A DNA stretch of 64,000 bases, taken from assembly GCA_002689655.1 (NCBI GenBank), contig NZHC01000066.1:137057-201056 (forward strand), given 5' to 3'. The position numbers and the translations under genes are program-made. Below the pieces are notes generated by a model. That model did not search any database, was not told the origin of the DNA, and saw only the letters and a program-made list of their open reading frames with translations. Below, piece after piece: positions 28,682 through 37,923 of this stretch (position 1 is the first letter of the stretch; each line of letters begins with the position of its first letter). Source of the DNA: Rhodopirellula sp. Lineage in GTDB: Bacteria; Planctomycetota; Planctomycetia; Pirellulales; Pirellulaceae.

Positions 28682-29497
28682 ATGTCAGCAGTTGACCAGC
28701 TTTTTGCCGATTTGCGATCTGATGGCCGTAAAGCGTTGATGCCATTTTTCACTGCTGGCGATCCGGACATGGCCACCACGGCACAGATCATTCAGGCCGC
28801 CGAGGCAGCTGGCGCAAATTTGTGTGAGGTTGGGGTTCCGTACAGCGATCCGATCGCAGATGGACCTGTGATCCAGGCTTCGTATCAACGTTCGCTTGAC
28901 CGTGGTTTTCGACTTCAGCAGATCATGGATATGGCCCAAAGTTTGACGGGAAAAGTGACCATGCCCTTGGTGTCGATGGTCAGTTACGCGATCATTTATC
29001 GCGTTGGCTTGAAAAAATACGTGGAACAAGCAAAGGCAGCGGGCTACGCCGGTGCAATTGTGCCGGACTTGTTAGTCGAAGAGGCAGATGAATTGTCACG
29101 AATCTGTACTGATCAGGACTTCAGCTTGGTGCAGCTGGTAACGCCAACAACACCTCGAGAACGCCAGGCCAGGATCGCCGAGTCTTCTTCTGGCTTTCTT
29201 TATTACGTGTCTGTCACCGGAATTACGGGAGAGAGGACAGCACTTCCCGATGATTTGGTTGATAATGTGAAGTGGCTTCGGGGGCAAACCGAGTTGCCTA
29301 TCTGCATCGGATTTGGAATCAGTGGCCCCGAGACTGCTGCCAGGTTGGCCCCCGTTGCCGATGGCTTGATTGTGGGTTCGGCTGTGGTCCGAAGAATTCA
29401 TGATGCTGAAAATACTGATGCAGCAGTGACACACGTTGCCGAATTTGTTACTGCGTTGCGTCACGCGATCGACAACGCGCCTAACGACCTTATATGA
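28682..29497 (+). CDS. trpA: Tryptophan synthase alpha chain
   Basis: 271 residues, normal length. It splits indole-3-glycerol phosphate to indole and glyceraldehyde-3-phosphate, the last but one step of tryptophan synthesis. Catalytic Glu and Asp are in the block NLCEVGVPYSDPIADGPVIQ (about residues 40-59); FYYVSVTGITGER-like FLYYVSVTGITGERTALP and CIGFGIS plus GLIVGSAVV complete the TIM-barrel phosphate site. No trpB is adjacent. Its stop overlaps the start of the FeS subunit gene (ATGA at 29494-29497), an odd partner. A TACAAT box at 28624-28629 may be a -10 element. Confidence 0.95.
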   Translation: MSAVDQLFADLRSDGRKALMPFFTAGDPDMATTAQIIQAAEAAGANLCEVGVPYSDPIADGPVIQASYQRSLDRGFRLQQIMDMAQSLTGKVTMPLVSMVSYAIIYRVGLKKYVEQAKAAGYAGAIVPDLLVEEADELSRICTDQDFSLVQLVTPTTPRERQARIAESSSGFLYYVSVTGITGERTALPDDLVDNVKWLRGQTELPICIGFGISGPETAARLAPVADGLIVGSAVVRRIHDAENTDAAVTHVAEFVTALRHAIDNAPNDLI

Positions 29498-30351
29498 CAG
29501 AATGCTCCAAACGTGAACAGAGTGGACGAGACAGATTTATGGATCCAAAACCACGACGAGACTTTCTTAAGCAAGCCGCCTCAGCGTTACCGATTGTTGC
29601 AGCAACAGCTTCAAGTGAAGCGAGTGCAATCGATGAAAAAAACGAAGCTGACGTACAAGACCCAAAGTCATGGCAGGGCCGGATGACTGCCCCTGACGAC
29701 GGCAAGCGTTATGGTTGGTTCGTCGATACGCGGCGATGCTTTGGATGTCACGCCTGTGAAGTCAGTTGTAAATCTGAAAATGATGTACCGTTGGGGAACT
29801 ACATTCGTCAAACCACCTATCTCGATAAAGGTAAATATCCTGAGGTAGCAAGGCTGTTTTTACCCATGTCTTGTCAGCACTGCGAGGATGCCCCTTGCAT
29901 CAAGGTTTGCCCATGCGGGGCTCTTCATAAAGAGGCTGGAGGTACCGTGGCTGTGGACTATGACATCTGTTGTGGTCACGGTTCCTGCGTCGATGCATGT
30001 CCGTACGGAGCAATCTATATGGATCCTGTTGCCAGCCAAGCGGTCAAGTGCCACAACTGTTATCACCGTGTAGAATCCGGAATGGAGCCGGCTTGTGTAC
30101 CGACTTGCCCTGCCGAAGCGTTGAATTTTGGTGACCTGAACGATCCGCAGTCAGGGGTTAGTCAGGCAATGAAGCGAGCGGAGGATGAGGATGTTGAACT
30201 GGTTCAGATCAGAGTAGAAAAAGAGACAAAGCCCCGGATGTGGTTCGCTGGCCCCGCAGCAGCCGAAATCGAAAAGAAATTGCCGCGGGAGGGTGAGTCT
30301 TATAGTCCTGAGTCATACGATATCTACAACTGGAAGGAGGAGGAGCTATGA
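29494..30351 (+). CDS. Tat-exported 4Fe-4S ferredoxin subunit of a molybdopterin oxidoreductase
   Basis: 285 residues from ATG 29494 (coupled to trpA), or 270 from ATG 29539, which directly precedes the Tat motif PRRDFLKQ and looks the more natural start. Four cysteine groups bind four [4Fe-4S] clusters as in DmsB/PsrB/NrfC: CFGCHACEVSC (about residues 83-93), CQHCEDAPCIKVCPC, CCGHGSCVDACPYGA and CHNCYH with CVPTCPAEAL. The protein passes electrons between the molybdenum subunit and an electron partner. Its own Tat signal suggests independent export, unlike subunits that hitchhike with the catalytic chain. It overlaps the next gene by 4 bases (30348-30351). Confidence 0.92.
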   Translation: MTECSKREQSGRDRFMDPKPRRDFLKQAASALPIVAATASSEASAIDEKNEADVQDPKSWQGRMTAPDDGKRYGWFVDTRRCFGCHACEVSCKSENDVPLGNYIRQTTYLDKGKYPEVARLFLPMSCQHCEDAPCIKVCPCGALHKEAGGTVAVDYDICCGHGSCVDACPYGAIYMDPVASQAVKCHNCYHRVESGMEPACVPTCPAEALNFGDLNDPQSGVSQAMKRAEDEDVELVQIRVEKETKPRMWFAGPAAAEIEKKLPREGESYSPESYDIYNWKEEEL

Positions 30352-33200
30352 GTCAAGATCACAATCCTCAATCCCGCCTGAGTCAGCGTCGACATTTTTT
30401 GAATCTTGGATTGGCGACGATTACAAGCGGAGTTCTTGTTAATCGTAACGACCAAGCTGAAGCTGGGCAGACGCCTGCTGCTCCTGATGATCAAAGTGGG
30501 GCTGGAGTGCGTCCAGTTCAGGACTCGCCTCGGCGAGGAATTGATATCGAAAAGTGGCGAAAACTCAAGGCCGAGCCTTATGAATTTGGGGCTTTTGGAG
30601 AGATGCCTGGCGTATGCAATTTGCCCGGACCGTTGGCGAAGCGAAATTGGCCAGATCGTGCAAAGTATGAAGGTGCGGTGAAGGTGCCCGGGATGTGCCA
30701 ACTGTGTAGTACGGTTTGTGGCATGATTGGCTATGTCAAGGATGGCCGTCTGTTGAAGGTGGAAGGGAATCCCAACGACCCCAACAGTCGTGGTTATCTT
30801 TGCGCACGCGGGCAGGCTTCCCTGAATCACCTCTATCATCCAGAGCGTCTGCTTTATCCACTGAAGCGTGTGGGGGAACGTGGTGAAGGAAAGTGGAAAC
30901 GAATCAGTTGGGATGAAGCACTCGATGAAATTGCCGAGAAGCTCAAGGCGGTAAGAGACTCTGGGCATCCAGAGGAATTCGCTTTCCACCAGGGACGACA
31001 ACGCAGCAAGGATGCTCTAAAACGTTTTTTGGATGCCTTTGGAACAAAGACTCAACTTTCACATCGCTCGCTCTGCTCGGGGAATCGGCGGGCAGCAAAC
31101 CTAACCGGTTTGTGGGAAAGTGATTGGGATCTCAATGATGTCGAACATTCCAAATATATTCTCAATTTTGGATCAAACGTTTTTGAGGCACATCAGGGAC
31201 ATGTACCGTTTGCGAGTCGCGTGCAACGCGGACGTTTTGAAAATGGAGCCAAACTGGTAACGTTTGATGTGCGGATGTCGAATACTGCCGGCGGTAGTGA
31301 CGAATGGCATTCACCATTTCCCGGAACGGATGGGGCGATTGCGTTGGCGATGTGCAACGTGATCATTTCGCGGGATCTACATGATGAAACATTCATTAAA
31401 CGCTGGACGAACGTCAGTGTTGACGAATTGCGGCAACATTTGAAGTCTTATACCCCTGACTGGGCTGAGCGGGTTAGTGGTGTTGCGGCTGACGACATTG
31501 TGAGAATTGCTACAGAGTTTGCTGCTGCGGCACCCGCTGCGACAACCATTTGTAACCGTGGAAGTTCTGCACATCTCAATGGCTTTTACAATGATCGTGC
31601 CATCGGAATGCTCAACGCATTGGTGGGAAGCGTTGGCAAAAAGGGCGGTTGGTGTTGGTCTCCTTGGGGAGGTTTGGATCCTGTCGTCAAGACACCACCG
31701 ATGCCACCTGGAGCAAAAACACAAAGCGTGCTCGAGGATCCTCCTGAGTATCCACTTGCCAATGTTTGGAGGCGGATGCGTGTAGGTGAAATCGTCTATC
31801 TTTACCTACTGCAGGATCGGGCAAAGTTACAGGCGTATATGACGTACAACCTCGATTCACCAATGACTTGGCCCGAGGAAAGCATGACTCAGCAGATTTT
31901 GTCTGATGAGAAAAAGATCCAATTTCACGTCTGCATCAACTCGTTCTACAACGAAACGGCACACTTTGCCGATATCGTGTTGCCATGGACGACTTTCATG
32001 GAACGGTGGGATTTGGATGCGCGTGCATCATACAACTTGCGGCCTTACGTGGGTTTAAGAACGCCCATGGTGGAACCACTCGGTGAGTCCAGAGATGTTC
32101 GGGATTTTTTTCCCGACTTAGCGCGACGAATCGGAGATGGAATGGAACAGTGGTATCCAGAAAAGGATGTTAAGGAGTACATGGAAAAGTGGGCCTCTGC
32201 GGTTCCCGAAAATCCAAAAACCGGCAAGCAAGGTCTCGAGCGGTTGATGGATGAGGGGGTTTGGGAACAGGAGCGTGAACCTTTTTATGAACCTTACAAC
32301 CAAATTCTGTCAGACGCAGAAATGCAGGGGGCGGTCACTGATGGTGAGGGGCTGATTAGTAAGGACGGCATCGGGATCGGGATTCTCGTCGATGGGTCTC
32401 CCCTGAGGGGATTCAAAACCCCAAGCCGAAAATTTGAAATCCGCAGTGCCTTTGTTAGCAAAATTGGACGCAACGAGGATTGTTCTGATTTGATCGCCGC
32501 CAGTGGCATGGTGAAAACGAAAAATCGTCCTGATAGCCACTTGCCGCATAACATCAAAATTGAGGACATGCCAATTTGGATCCAGCCTCGGGAATTGCAG
32601 GACTTACCAGCTGATGAGTTGGTCATGACCAGCTTCAAGTGGAATGTTCACAATCATGGTAGAACCATGAACTTGAAGTGGTTGGCAGAAATTGTTCACT
32701 CCAACCCTGCGTGGTTGAATCCAGAGACAGCTGGACGTTTTGATTTGAAGGATGGTGACTGGATCGAGATAACATCCTTTTATTCACGCGAACTTGAGAA
32801 GGTGTCCCCACATCTCAATCGCACAGACTTGCCCGAGTCTAGCGGCCGACGGGTGGTTTCAAGTATGCGTGTGCCTGTTGTGTTAATGGAGGGCATTCAT
32901 CCTCGTGTCATTGCGATGAGTAACAGTTGTGGACACACCCAATACACCTCTGTTGCACAGGCTCGAAAAGAACCACTTGAAAATTCGCAGCTGGCTGGAT
33001 GCGATCCTGAGACCTATCAGGATGCTGACTGGCAGAGGAATATGTGGTGGCAGGATGACTCGGGTGGGGACCACACCAAGTGGCAACGAAATCGTGGTAA
33101 CGGATGGAACCAGAACAGGTTGATGCCCATTTCACCTGATCCCGTGACCGGTCAACAGGCATTTCATGACACCGTTGTTCGGATCAGGAAAATTGATTGA
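30348..33200 (+). CDS. Tat-exported molybdopterin oxidoreductase, PsrA/PhsA-like catalytic subunit
   Basis: 950 residues. A Tat signal (SQRRHFLNLGLATIT, about 12-26) is followed by a [4Fe-4S] site with C117-x2-C120-x3-C124-x27-C152, then the molybdopterin domains of the DMSO-reductase family. C243 in HRSLCSGNRRAA is the likely molybdenum ligand, as in polysulfide, thiosulfate and related reductases, or formate and arsenic enzymes of the Cys type. Later blocks (TDGAIALAMCNVI, NSFYNETAHFADIVLPWTTF, the C-terminal molydopterin dinucleotide-binding domain near 760-900) agree. A strong ribosome site (AAGGAGGAGG) lies before the ATG. Substrate is not certain; sulfur compounds are a guess. No membrane subunit gene follows. 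Confidence 0.92.
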   Translation: MSQDHNPQSRLSQRRHFLNLGLATITSGVLVNRNDQAEAGQTPAAPDDQSGAGVRPVQDSPRRGIDIEKWRKLKAEPYEFGAFGEMPGVCNLPGPLAKRNWPDRAKYEGAVKVPGMCQLCSTVCGMIGYVKDGRLLKVEGNPNDPNSRGYLCARGQASLNHLYHPERLLYPLKRVGERGEGKWKRISWDEALDEIAEKLKAVRDSGHPEEFAFHQGRQRSKDALKRFLDAFGTKTQLSHRSLCSGNRRAANLTGLWESDWDLNDVEHSKYILNFGSNVFEAHQGHVPFASRVQRGRFENGAKLVTFDVRMSNTAGGSDEWHSPFPGTDGAIALAMCNVIISRDLHDETFIKRWTNVSVDELRQHLKSYTPDWAERVSGVAADDIVRIATEFAAAAPAATTICNRGSSAHLNGFYNDRAIGMLNALVGSVGKKGGWCWSPWGGLDPVVKTPPMPPGAKTQSVLEDPPEYPLANVWRRMRVGEIVYLYLLQDRAKLQAYMTYNLDSPMTWPEESMTQQILSDEKKIQFHVCINSFYNETAHFADIVLPWTTFMERWDLDARASYNLRPYVGLRTPMVEPLGESRDVRDFFPDLARRIGDGMEQWYPEKDVKEYMEKWASAVPENPKTGKQGLERLMDEGVWEQEREPFYEPYNQILSDAEMQGAVTDGEGLISKDGIGIGILVDGSPLRGFKTPSRKFEIRSAFVSKIGRNEDCSDLIAASGMVKTKNRPDSHLPHNIKIEDMPIWIQPRELQDLPADELVMTSFKWNVHNHGRTMNLKWLAEIVHSNPAWLNPETAGRFDLKDGDWIEITSFYSRELEKVSPHLNRTDLPESSGRRVVSSMRVPVVLMEGIHPRVIAMSNSCGHTQYTSVAQARKEPLENSQLAGCDPETYQDADWQRNMWWQDDSGGDHTKWQRNRGNGWNQNRLMPISPDPVTGQQAFHDTVVRIRKID

Positions 33201-33780
33201 ATTAGAAACCCAAAATGTTGAATCTTTAGCAACGGTATATTCACTGCTCGCGCGGTTGTGGTTTCAGGAGGTTGATGCTCCCTTGCTAAAGGGTATGGCA
33301 GAGGAACCGCTGGTTTCGGCACTATCGAAACTGAACCTGTCGCCTCCTGGTGAATCACTTGAGCAACTGGACACCGAATACTGCGCCTTATTCATTGGGC
33401 CGAAGAACGCATTGCTTCCCATGCAGTCGGTTTGGCAGAAAACCCAATTAGACGGTCAGTCAGCAAGTTCGGTTGCGAAGTTCGCAGAGCTGACTGGGTA
33501 TGTGATGCCAGCACCCGCGCTCTGGGATCATCTTGGTATCCAATTGGATTTGATGTCCCATTTGGTGCTGGTGAGCGGCTCTCAGGAAGGACGAGACGAG
33601 GAAGGCGATGTCGCTTGGGAAGTCGCGAATGCCTTTTTTGAACGACATTTAAATTGGCCCTCTCCGCTGCTGTTGGGGACTTCACAGAGAGCCCGTTTGC
33701 CTTTGTATCGTTCGCTTGCTGATATCACCCAGCAATTCCTCGAAATGGAACGCACTGCGCGTTTTGAAACATCCGTGTGA
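33166..33780 (+). CDS. TorD/DmsD-like molybdoenzyme chaperone
   Basis: 204 residues, all-helical and acidic. The layout and segments YSLLARLWFQEVDAPLLKG, LDTEYCALFIGPKNALLPMQS and the C-terminal LNWPSPLLLGTSQRARLPLY fit the TorD/DmsD/NarJ family, which protects the Tat signal and helps insert the cofactor into the catalytic subunit. The position right behind that subunit supports it. From ATG 33166 it overlaps the previous gene by 35 bases; TTG 33193 with AGGA just upstream gives an 8-base overlap and is a good alternative start. Being cytoplasmic, it has no signal. Confidence 0.82.
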   Translation: MTPLFGSGKLIELETQNVESLATVYSLLARLWFQEVDAPLLKGMAEEPLVSALSKLNLSPPGESLEQLDTEYCALFIGPKNALLPMQSVWQKTQLDGQSASSVAKFAELTGYVMPAPALWDHLGIQLDLMSHLVLVSGSQEGRDEEGDVAWEVANAFFERHLNWPSPLLLGTSQRARLPLYRSLADITQQFLEMERTARFETSV

Positions 33781-33873
33781 ATTGTTGACCACGGGAATAC
33801 GCGAGACAGCGGCATTTCGGTGCAACATTGGATGCCTTGCTGCGAACTGACAACGAACAGGTATCCTTCAGCG

Positions 33874-34320
33874 ATGAGAAAACCAACACCTGTGCCGACT
33901 GATCCGGCTAAGTTGAGAGACTTGGCGTTGGCCGTATTGCAAAATGATCGATTTCCCTATCTGGCCTCGATGGATGGTGACCAGGCAAGGGTTCGCCCTA
34001 TCTCTCCTGTTAGAACCGAGGGCTTCACGGTTTATGTTGCCAATTTGCGTACCTACCACAAAACACAGGAAATCGCGGAGAATCCGAAAGTTGAGTTGTG
34101 CTATCTCGATAAAAACCACCATCAAGTCCGAATCACGGGATTAGCCTGTGTAGAGCAGGATCGGAATCTGTTGCAGCAGATCTGGGATGAAAATCCTTTG
34201 CTTCGCAATTATCTCGGCTCCATCGATAATCCGGACCTGATTGTTTATCGAGTAGATCCTCAAAATGTTAGATATATGCGTGAGTGGGCGTTGGAGTATC
34301 ATGACGTGCCATGGACTTGA
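33874..34320 (+). CDS. Pyridoxamine 5'-phosphate oxidase-like flavin-binding protein
   Basis: About 148 residues from ATG 33874; a GTG at 33820 adds 18 unlikely residues. It is a single split-barrel PNPOx-like domain: FPYLASMDGDQARVRPISPV, FTVYVANLRTYHKTQEIAENP, VELCYLDKNHHQVRITGLA. The family binds FMN or F420, sometimes heme. Real PNPOx enzymes are longer and carry extra motifs not seen here, so general oxidoreductase or a pyridoxine-related role stays open. It follows the molybdoenzyme genes by about 90 bases and may belong to that group. Confidence 0.8.
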   Translation: MRKPTPVPTDPAKLRDLALAVLQNDRFPYLASMDGDQARVRPISPVRTEGFTVYVANLRTYHKTQEIAENPKVELCYLDKNHHQVRITGLACVEQDRNLLQQIWDENPLLRNYLGSIDNPDLIVYRVDPQNVRYMREWALEYHDVPWT

Positions 34321-34341
34321 TTCCATAAGTCGATTCGAGCA

Positions 34342-35040
34342 TTGACGGTATTGGGGCGAACGGTGCGTGAGTTATTTCGAACTCTGCCATTGATGTGTGT
34401 CGTACTGCTTGTGCCAATCGTGCCCTTCCTGTTCTTAGGAGGTCAACTGAACGATTGGCTCAGGGGCTTGGCCGAAAATCCTCCTGGAACTGGTGCCACC
34501 TTTGCCTTGATTGTGGGTCTGTTGGCAACGGATATCCTGCTTCCGATTCCTTCCAGTGTGATCAGTACGCTCAGCGGTTGGCAGTTGGGCTGGTTTTGGG
34601 GGACACTTGCTACGTGGCTGGGGATGAACTCAGGTGCCATGCTGGGCTTCGCGCTAGCACGGCGATACGGTCGAAAGTTTGCGCTGTACTTTTCGCAGGG
34701 TCGAGATCTTGAGCGGATTAGAAAAGTGAGTGATCGATATGGGCCGCTGGTTCTTGTACTGACGAGAGCTATGCCAGTTTTCGCGGAGGCCAGTGTTTTG
34801 ATGGCAGGAATCCACCAATTGGCATGGCGAAGATTCATGCCGGCGATTATCGGAAGCAATCTTGGGATTGCGATTGCCTATGCGGCCTTTGGTGACTACG
34901 CGGAACGCCATCAATGGCTGCCATTAGCACTGACTTTCTCGGTTGCCGTACCCATTGTGGTCGCAGGACTCGCCCGAAGATGGTTGCCAGAGGACGCGCA
35001 AGAGTCTGGCGAAGGTTCGATTGAGATCGAATCTCGTTGA
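34342..35040 (+). CDS. VTT-domain (TVP38/DedA-like) membrane protein
   Basis: 232 residues with about five to six hydrophobic segments. The central VTT domain shows [39 protein letters not shown] with its short re-entrant GMNSG turn, and [17 protein letters not shown]. DedA/TVP38 proteins act in membrane homeostasis, and some flip undecaprenyl phosphate or phospholipids; the substrate here is unknown. The start is TTG 34342; GTG 34363 with GGGG nearby is an alternative. It follows the PNPOx-like gene by 21 bases. Confidence 0.8.
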   Translation: MTVLGRTVRELFRTLPLMCVVLLVPIVPFLFLGGQLNDWLRGLAENPPGTGATFALIVGLLATDILLPIPSSVISTLSGWQLGWFWGTLATWLGMNSGAMLGFALARRYGRKFALYFSQGRDLERIRKVSDRYGPLVLVLTRAMPVFAEASVLMAGIHQLAWRRFMPAIIGSNLGIAIAYAAFGDYAERHQWLPLALTFSVAVPIVVAGLARRWLPEDAQESGEGSIEIESR

Positions 35041-35294
35041 GTAATCTACGACTTGCCGCAGCAATGGAAGCTTTCGTTGATAAGAATGGGCCTCAATGTG
35101 GTATCAACCGTTACAGTCGTTACAGATGGCTTTCTTATCTGACTGTTCAGGCTTTTCTGGTCGTCAAACCCGCGTTAATTGCCCGGCTTTACGCAATCGG
35201 TGTGCTACGTTTTTTTGCCACCCTTCCACTGTGTGCCTTCTTTCACGGGGACACGGAAAAGTCAGGTACTTTCCCACCATCCAAGGACATTGAC

Positions 35295-35720
35295 ATGACT
35301 GCATCCAGCATTGATCAGACTCTCGAAAAAAACGTTCTTACTCTCGACCGACGCACTGCCGATCGACGAGCTAACAATACCGCTAGCGACGTGGCAAATA
35401 CCGACACCTTGGATACTGGTGTTGTCGTTGAGTCGCGACGGAAAACACAACGTCGACGCCACATTGATCCCACAACCTGTGAACGTGATTATAGCAATCC
35501 GGAAATTGAATTCATGCGTGCCATGGATGACTACAAGCGTGACGCGGGACGTATGTTTCCTACGTGCAGCGAAGTGCTCGAAGTTATTCGTTCATTGGGA
35601 TACTATCAACTGACAGAAGAGCAGGCAGATACACTTGGGTTTGAGGAAGACGTGTCTGAACAGGACGAAAGCGATGCTGAATCGATCTCTGAAGAGTCCG
35701 AGGATTTTGTTGACGCATAA
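35295..35720 (+). CDS. Small conserved hypothetical protein with acidic tail
   Basis: About 141 residues from ATG 35295, which has AAGGA 7 bases upstream. A longer frame runs back to a TTG at 35037 (overlapping the VTT stop), but the extra 86 residues look like non-coding translation. The protein is polar, with basic Arg-rich patches ([21 protein letters not shown]), a conserved-looking centre ([20 protein letters not shown], then [19 protein letters not shown]) and a strongly acidic C-terminus ([18 protein letters not shown]). I do not recognise a named family; similar proteins occur in planctomycetes as far as I recall. A DNA or RNA contact through the basic patches is possible but unproven. 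Confidence 0.65.
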   Translation: MTASSIDQTLEKNVLTLDRRTADRRANNTASDVANTDTLDTGVVVESRRKTQRRRHIDPTTCERDYSNPEIEFMRAMDDYKRDAGRMFPTCSEVLEVIRSLGYYQLTEEQADTLGFEEDVSEQDESDAESISEESEDFVDA

Positions 35721-36304
35721 TCACCGAGATGTATGTCGGCTTAAGTCGATATCTGTTTAATTCATGAGCAGCCTGGAACGACGTTCACATTGATGTGTGA
35801 TCGCTTCTGGGCTGTTCTCGGTTTTGAGGGGCTGATCAAGGGTGGATTGTGTGAGCCGATTAATTTGATTCGGGGCCGATCCCTGGGTGCCTTGCTGTGC
35901 ACTTTCGGCGTTGTTTGGGGCTTGCTTCTTTCTGGACACGTCCAGTTCGTAGATGGCGTGTGTGAAATTCACAGTCCGGCAAGTGCCGATGTCTTGCAGC
36001 GATTTCCCGTGCCCGCAAGTGCGATTGTCTTCCGGTACGTCGTGTCGGCTCGGGACCAGGAAAGTTGGGGATAACGAGAACCATGAAGGAGTTGAAGTTC
36101 CACAGGATGAGTGTTGGGGCATCCTGTTTGCTCCGACTTATCTCATTACTTCAGAATGGCCATTCCTGCACGGAAGGGATGGGTACCGGGCAAATCCGTT
36201 TGAAAACGAGGTTTGCGTGGTAGATGACGCGGATTCATGAGAACACGACACGTTACCAATGTCAGCATATTACGCAGAATCCCAATGCTGTGATGCTGTT
36301 GTTT
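35721..36304. other. Intergenic region, no convincing gene
   Basis: About 580 bases between two convergent genes. Open frames on both strands (for example plus 35790-36074 and minus 35757-36122) lack good ribosome sites and familiar protein character. No tRNA fold and no T-run hairpin were found. Confidence 0.5.
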
Positions 36305-36952
36305 TCAGTTCCAAGCTTCAATGGGTAACTCTGCAGCAAGTTCATCCATCGACACGCTTAGTTGATTCATTAGTTCGCGTTTATTGAGTTGGCTGTCGAG
36401 TGGTTTGCCAACAAACATGTCGCAAAAAAATGGTACCAGCAATGCTTCTCCTTTAGGCAACGCCTTGCCAAGCCCATGCATGAATACAGGTGTGATTGGT
36501 ATTTCAGGATGTCTTCGTGCGATATGAGCAACACCACTCTGGAATTCATCCATTTTTTCCGGTTCACCGCGGGTACCCTCAGGAAATAATAGAACAATGC
36601 CATCGTTTTTAAGCACCTCGGAGATAGGATCCAGTGGATGTTTTCCTTTTTCGCGTCGGATCTTACTTCGGTCAATCGGGATGATTCCGACGATGCGTGT
36701 TGCAAACCAGCGTCGCACTCTGCGCGTCATGAAATAATCAGCAGCTGCAACGGGACGCACGCTTGGCAGACGTTTCAGGCCAAGCACATTCATGAGAGCG
36801 AATACATCGAGATGACTATTATGGTTGGCAACGATGATTGCTGGCCCGGAAATTGGTAGCAGTTCGCTCCGCCGTACGTTGGTTCCCAAGACAATCATCA
36901 TCAATGGACGCACGATCAAAGCAAAAAATGCTATTCGTAGAATTTGGTTCAT
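36305..36952 (-). CDS. 1-acyl-sn-glycerol-3-phosphate acyltransferase (PlsC-like)
   Basis: About 215 residues from ATG 36952. The frame runs further upstream inside the CdsA-like gene, but ATG 36952 overlaps that gene's stop by 4 bases (36949-36952) and begins a normal protein. Acyltransferase motif I is NHNSHLD (residues ~34-40), the HX4D catalytic pair; motif III is LLFPEGTRGEPE (about 113-124), and IPITPVFMHGLGKALPKGE follows. An N-terminal hydrophobic stretch anchors it to the inner membrane. It makes phosphatidic acid from lysophosphatidic acid or acylates a related lipid. The upstream coupled gene would use phosphatidic acid, so the pair makes sense in one pathway. Confidence 0.88.
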   Translation of the reverse strand: MNQILRIAFFALIVRPLMMIVLGTNVRRSELLPISGPAIIVANHNSHLDVFALMNVLGLKRLPSVRPVAAADYFMTRRVRRWFATRIVGIIPIDRSKIRREKGKHPLDPISEVLKNDGIVLLFPEGTRGEPEKMDEFQSGVAHIARRHPEIPITPVFMHGLGKALPKGEALLVPFFCDMFVGKPLDSQLNKRELMNQLSVSMDELAAELPIEAWN

Positions 36953-37923
36953 TGGTGGTAAAAGTAATGAATGAAATGGAAAAATAGTGGCGCTGTAAAG
37001 ATCAGATTGCCCACGCGGTCGAGCACACCGCCGTGACCAGGAAGCGTTGCGCCAAAGTTTTTGATTTTCAAGTCTCGTTTTAGTGCAGAAATGCAAAGTT
37101 CGCCTGCGAAACCCATGGCAGCGATCATGCATCCAGCGAATACTGAGTGAGTAAGGTCCATCGGAGTGAGCAAAGGGCCAACAAAACCTGCAAGGCAGGT
37201 TGTTAAAGTGATACCGCCGATCAAACCTGCATACGTCTTTCTTGGGGCGATGTTGGGAGATACCTGCTTTTTGCCAAAGGGTCTGCCCGATGCGTATTGG
37301 AAGATGTCATTTGTTTCAGCCATGATGATCAGGAAAATGAGTAAGCCCGGCCCCGGGGCCTGTACAGCCGTATTCATTGCACCAACGGCTCCTATGGCCC
37401 CATCTTGTTTCAAGGGGGTGGTTAGCAGGTAGGCAGTGTGTGACAGGCTGTAAACCGTGATCATGAGCGCCCAAAGCAATGTTCCTGCCGCTTTCTGAAA
37501 ACCATCACCTTCACCAATCATCCACATTCGTGTCGGTAACCACGCGAACATGATGACCGGAATGAACACGAGGAACATTTGGTAGTGGTCATTCGTCGCA
37601 AAATAATATTGTGGAATCACTGATAAATAAGCATAAAAAAGAACTCGGCGGTCGGCGCGTCTTGTGGGCGACATTGAAAGAAACTCTTTCAACGCGAAGA
37701 AACTGATCAATCCAAAGAATATGACGCCACCATTCGGAGAGACGCACAGTGCGAGCGAAAAGAGCCCTGCCAATGACCACCATGTTCGGATGCGATGGCG
37801 GATCAAGCTGTCGTCGTAGCCAGGGTAGTAACGCATCTTGATAAACAGCATGCAGTTTGAAACTGCAAGCATAGCAAAAATTATGAGCAGCGTTATGCGG
37901 ATTTCCCAAGCAAGGTGGCTCAT
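36949..37923 (-). CDS. Phosphatidate cytidylyltransferase-like protein, altered signature
   Basis: 324 residues with about eight membrane segments. The C-terminal signature of CdsA proteins is visible as SALKRDLKIKNFG followed by TLPGHGGVLDRVGN (S279 to N306). CdsA makes CDP-diacylglycerol from phosphatidic acid and CTP. Two positions deviate from the classic signature: Asn289 where KD is usual, and Gly305 where the DRxD motif has Asp. The protein may belong to the paralogous YnbB-like branch or have altered chemistry. The APLFFHFIHYFYHQ ending resembles that branch. It is coupled to a PlsC-like gene by a 4-base overlap, as expected for phospholipid synthesis. Confidence 0.82.
   Translation of the reverse strand: MSHLAWEIRITLLIIFAMLAVSNCMLFIKMRYYPGYDDSLIRHRIRTWWSLAGLFSLALCVSPNGGVIFFGLISFFALKEFLSMSPTRRADRRVLFYAYLSVIPQYYFATNDHYQMFLVFIPVIMFAWLPTRMWMIGEGDGFQKAAGTLLWALMITVYSLSHTAYLLTTPLKQDGAIGAVGAMNTAVQAPGPGLLIFLIIMAETNDIFQYASGRPFGKKQVSPNIAPRKTYAGLIGGITLTTCLAGFVGPLLTPMDLTHSVFAGCMIAAMGFAGELCISALKRDLKIKNFGATLPGHGGVLDRVGNLIFTAPLFFHFIHYFYHQ

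Noticed and set aside
35037..35294. 86-residue N-terminal extension of the small acidic protein
   Set aside because: It starts with TTG inside the VTT stop and reads like non-coding sequence; ATG 35295 has a good ribosome site.
35790..36074. 94-residue frame on the plus strand in the same gap
   Set aside because: A hydrophobic patch is present but no ribosome site, and it competes with the minus frame; not supportable.
35757..36122. 121-residue frame on the minus strand in a gap
   Set aside because: Composition is not protein-like, there is no recognisable domain and only a weak ribosome site; left as non-coding.
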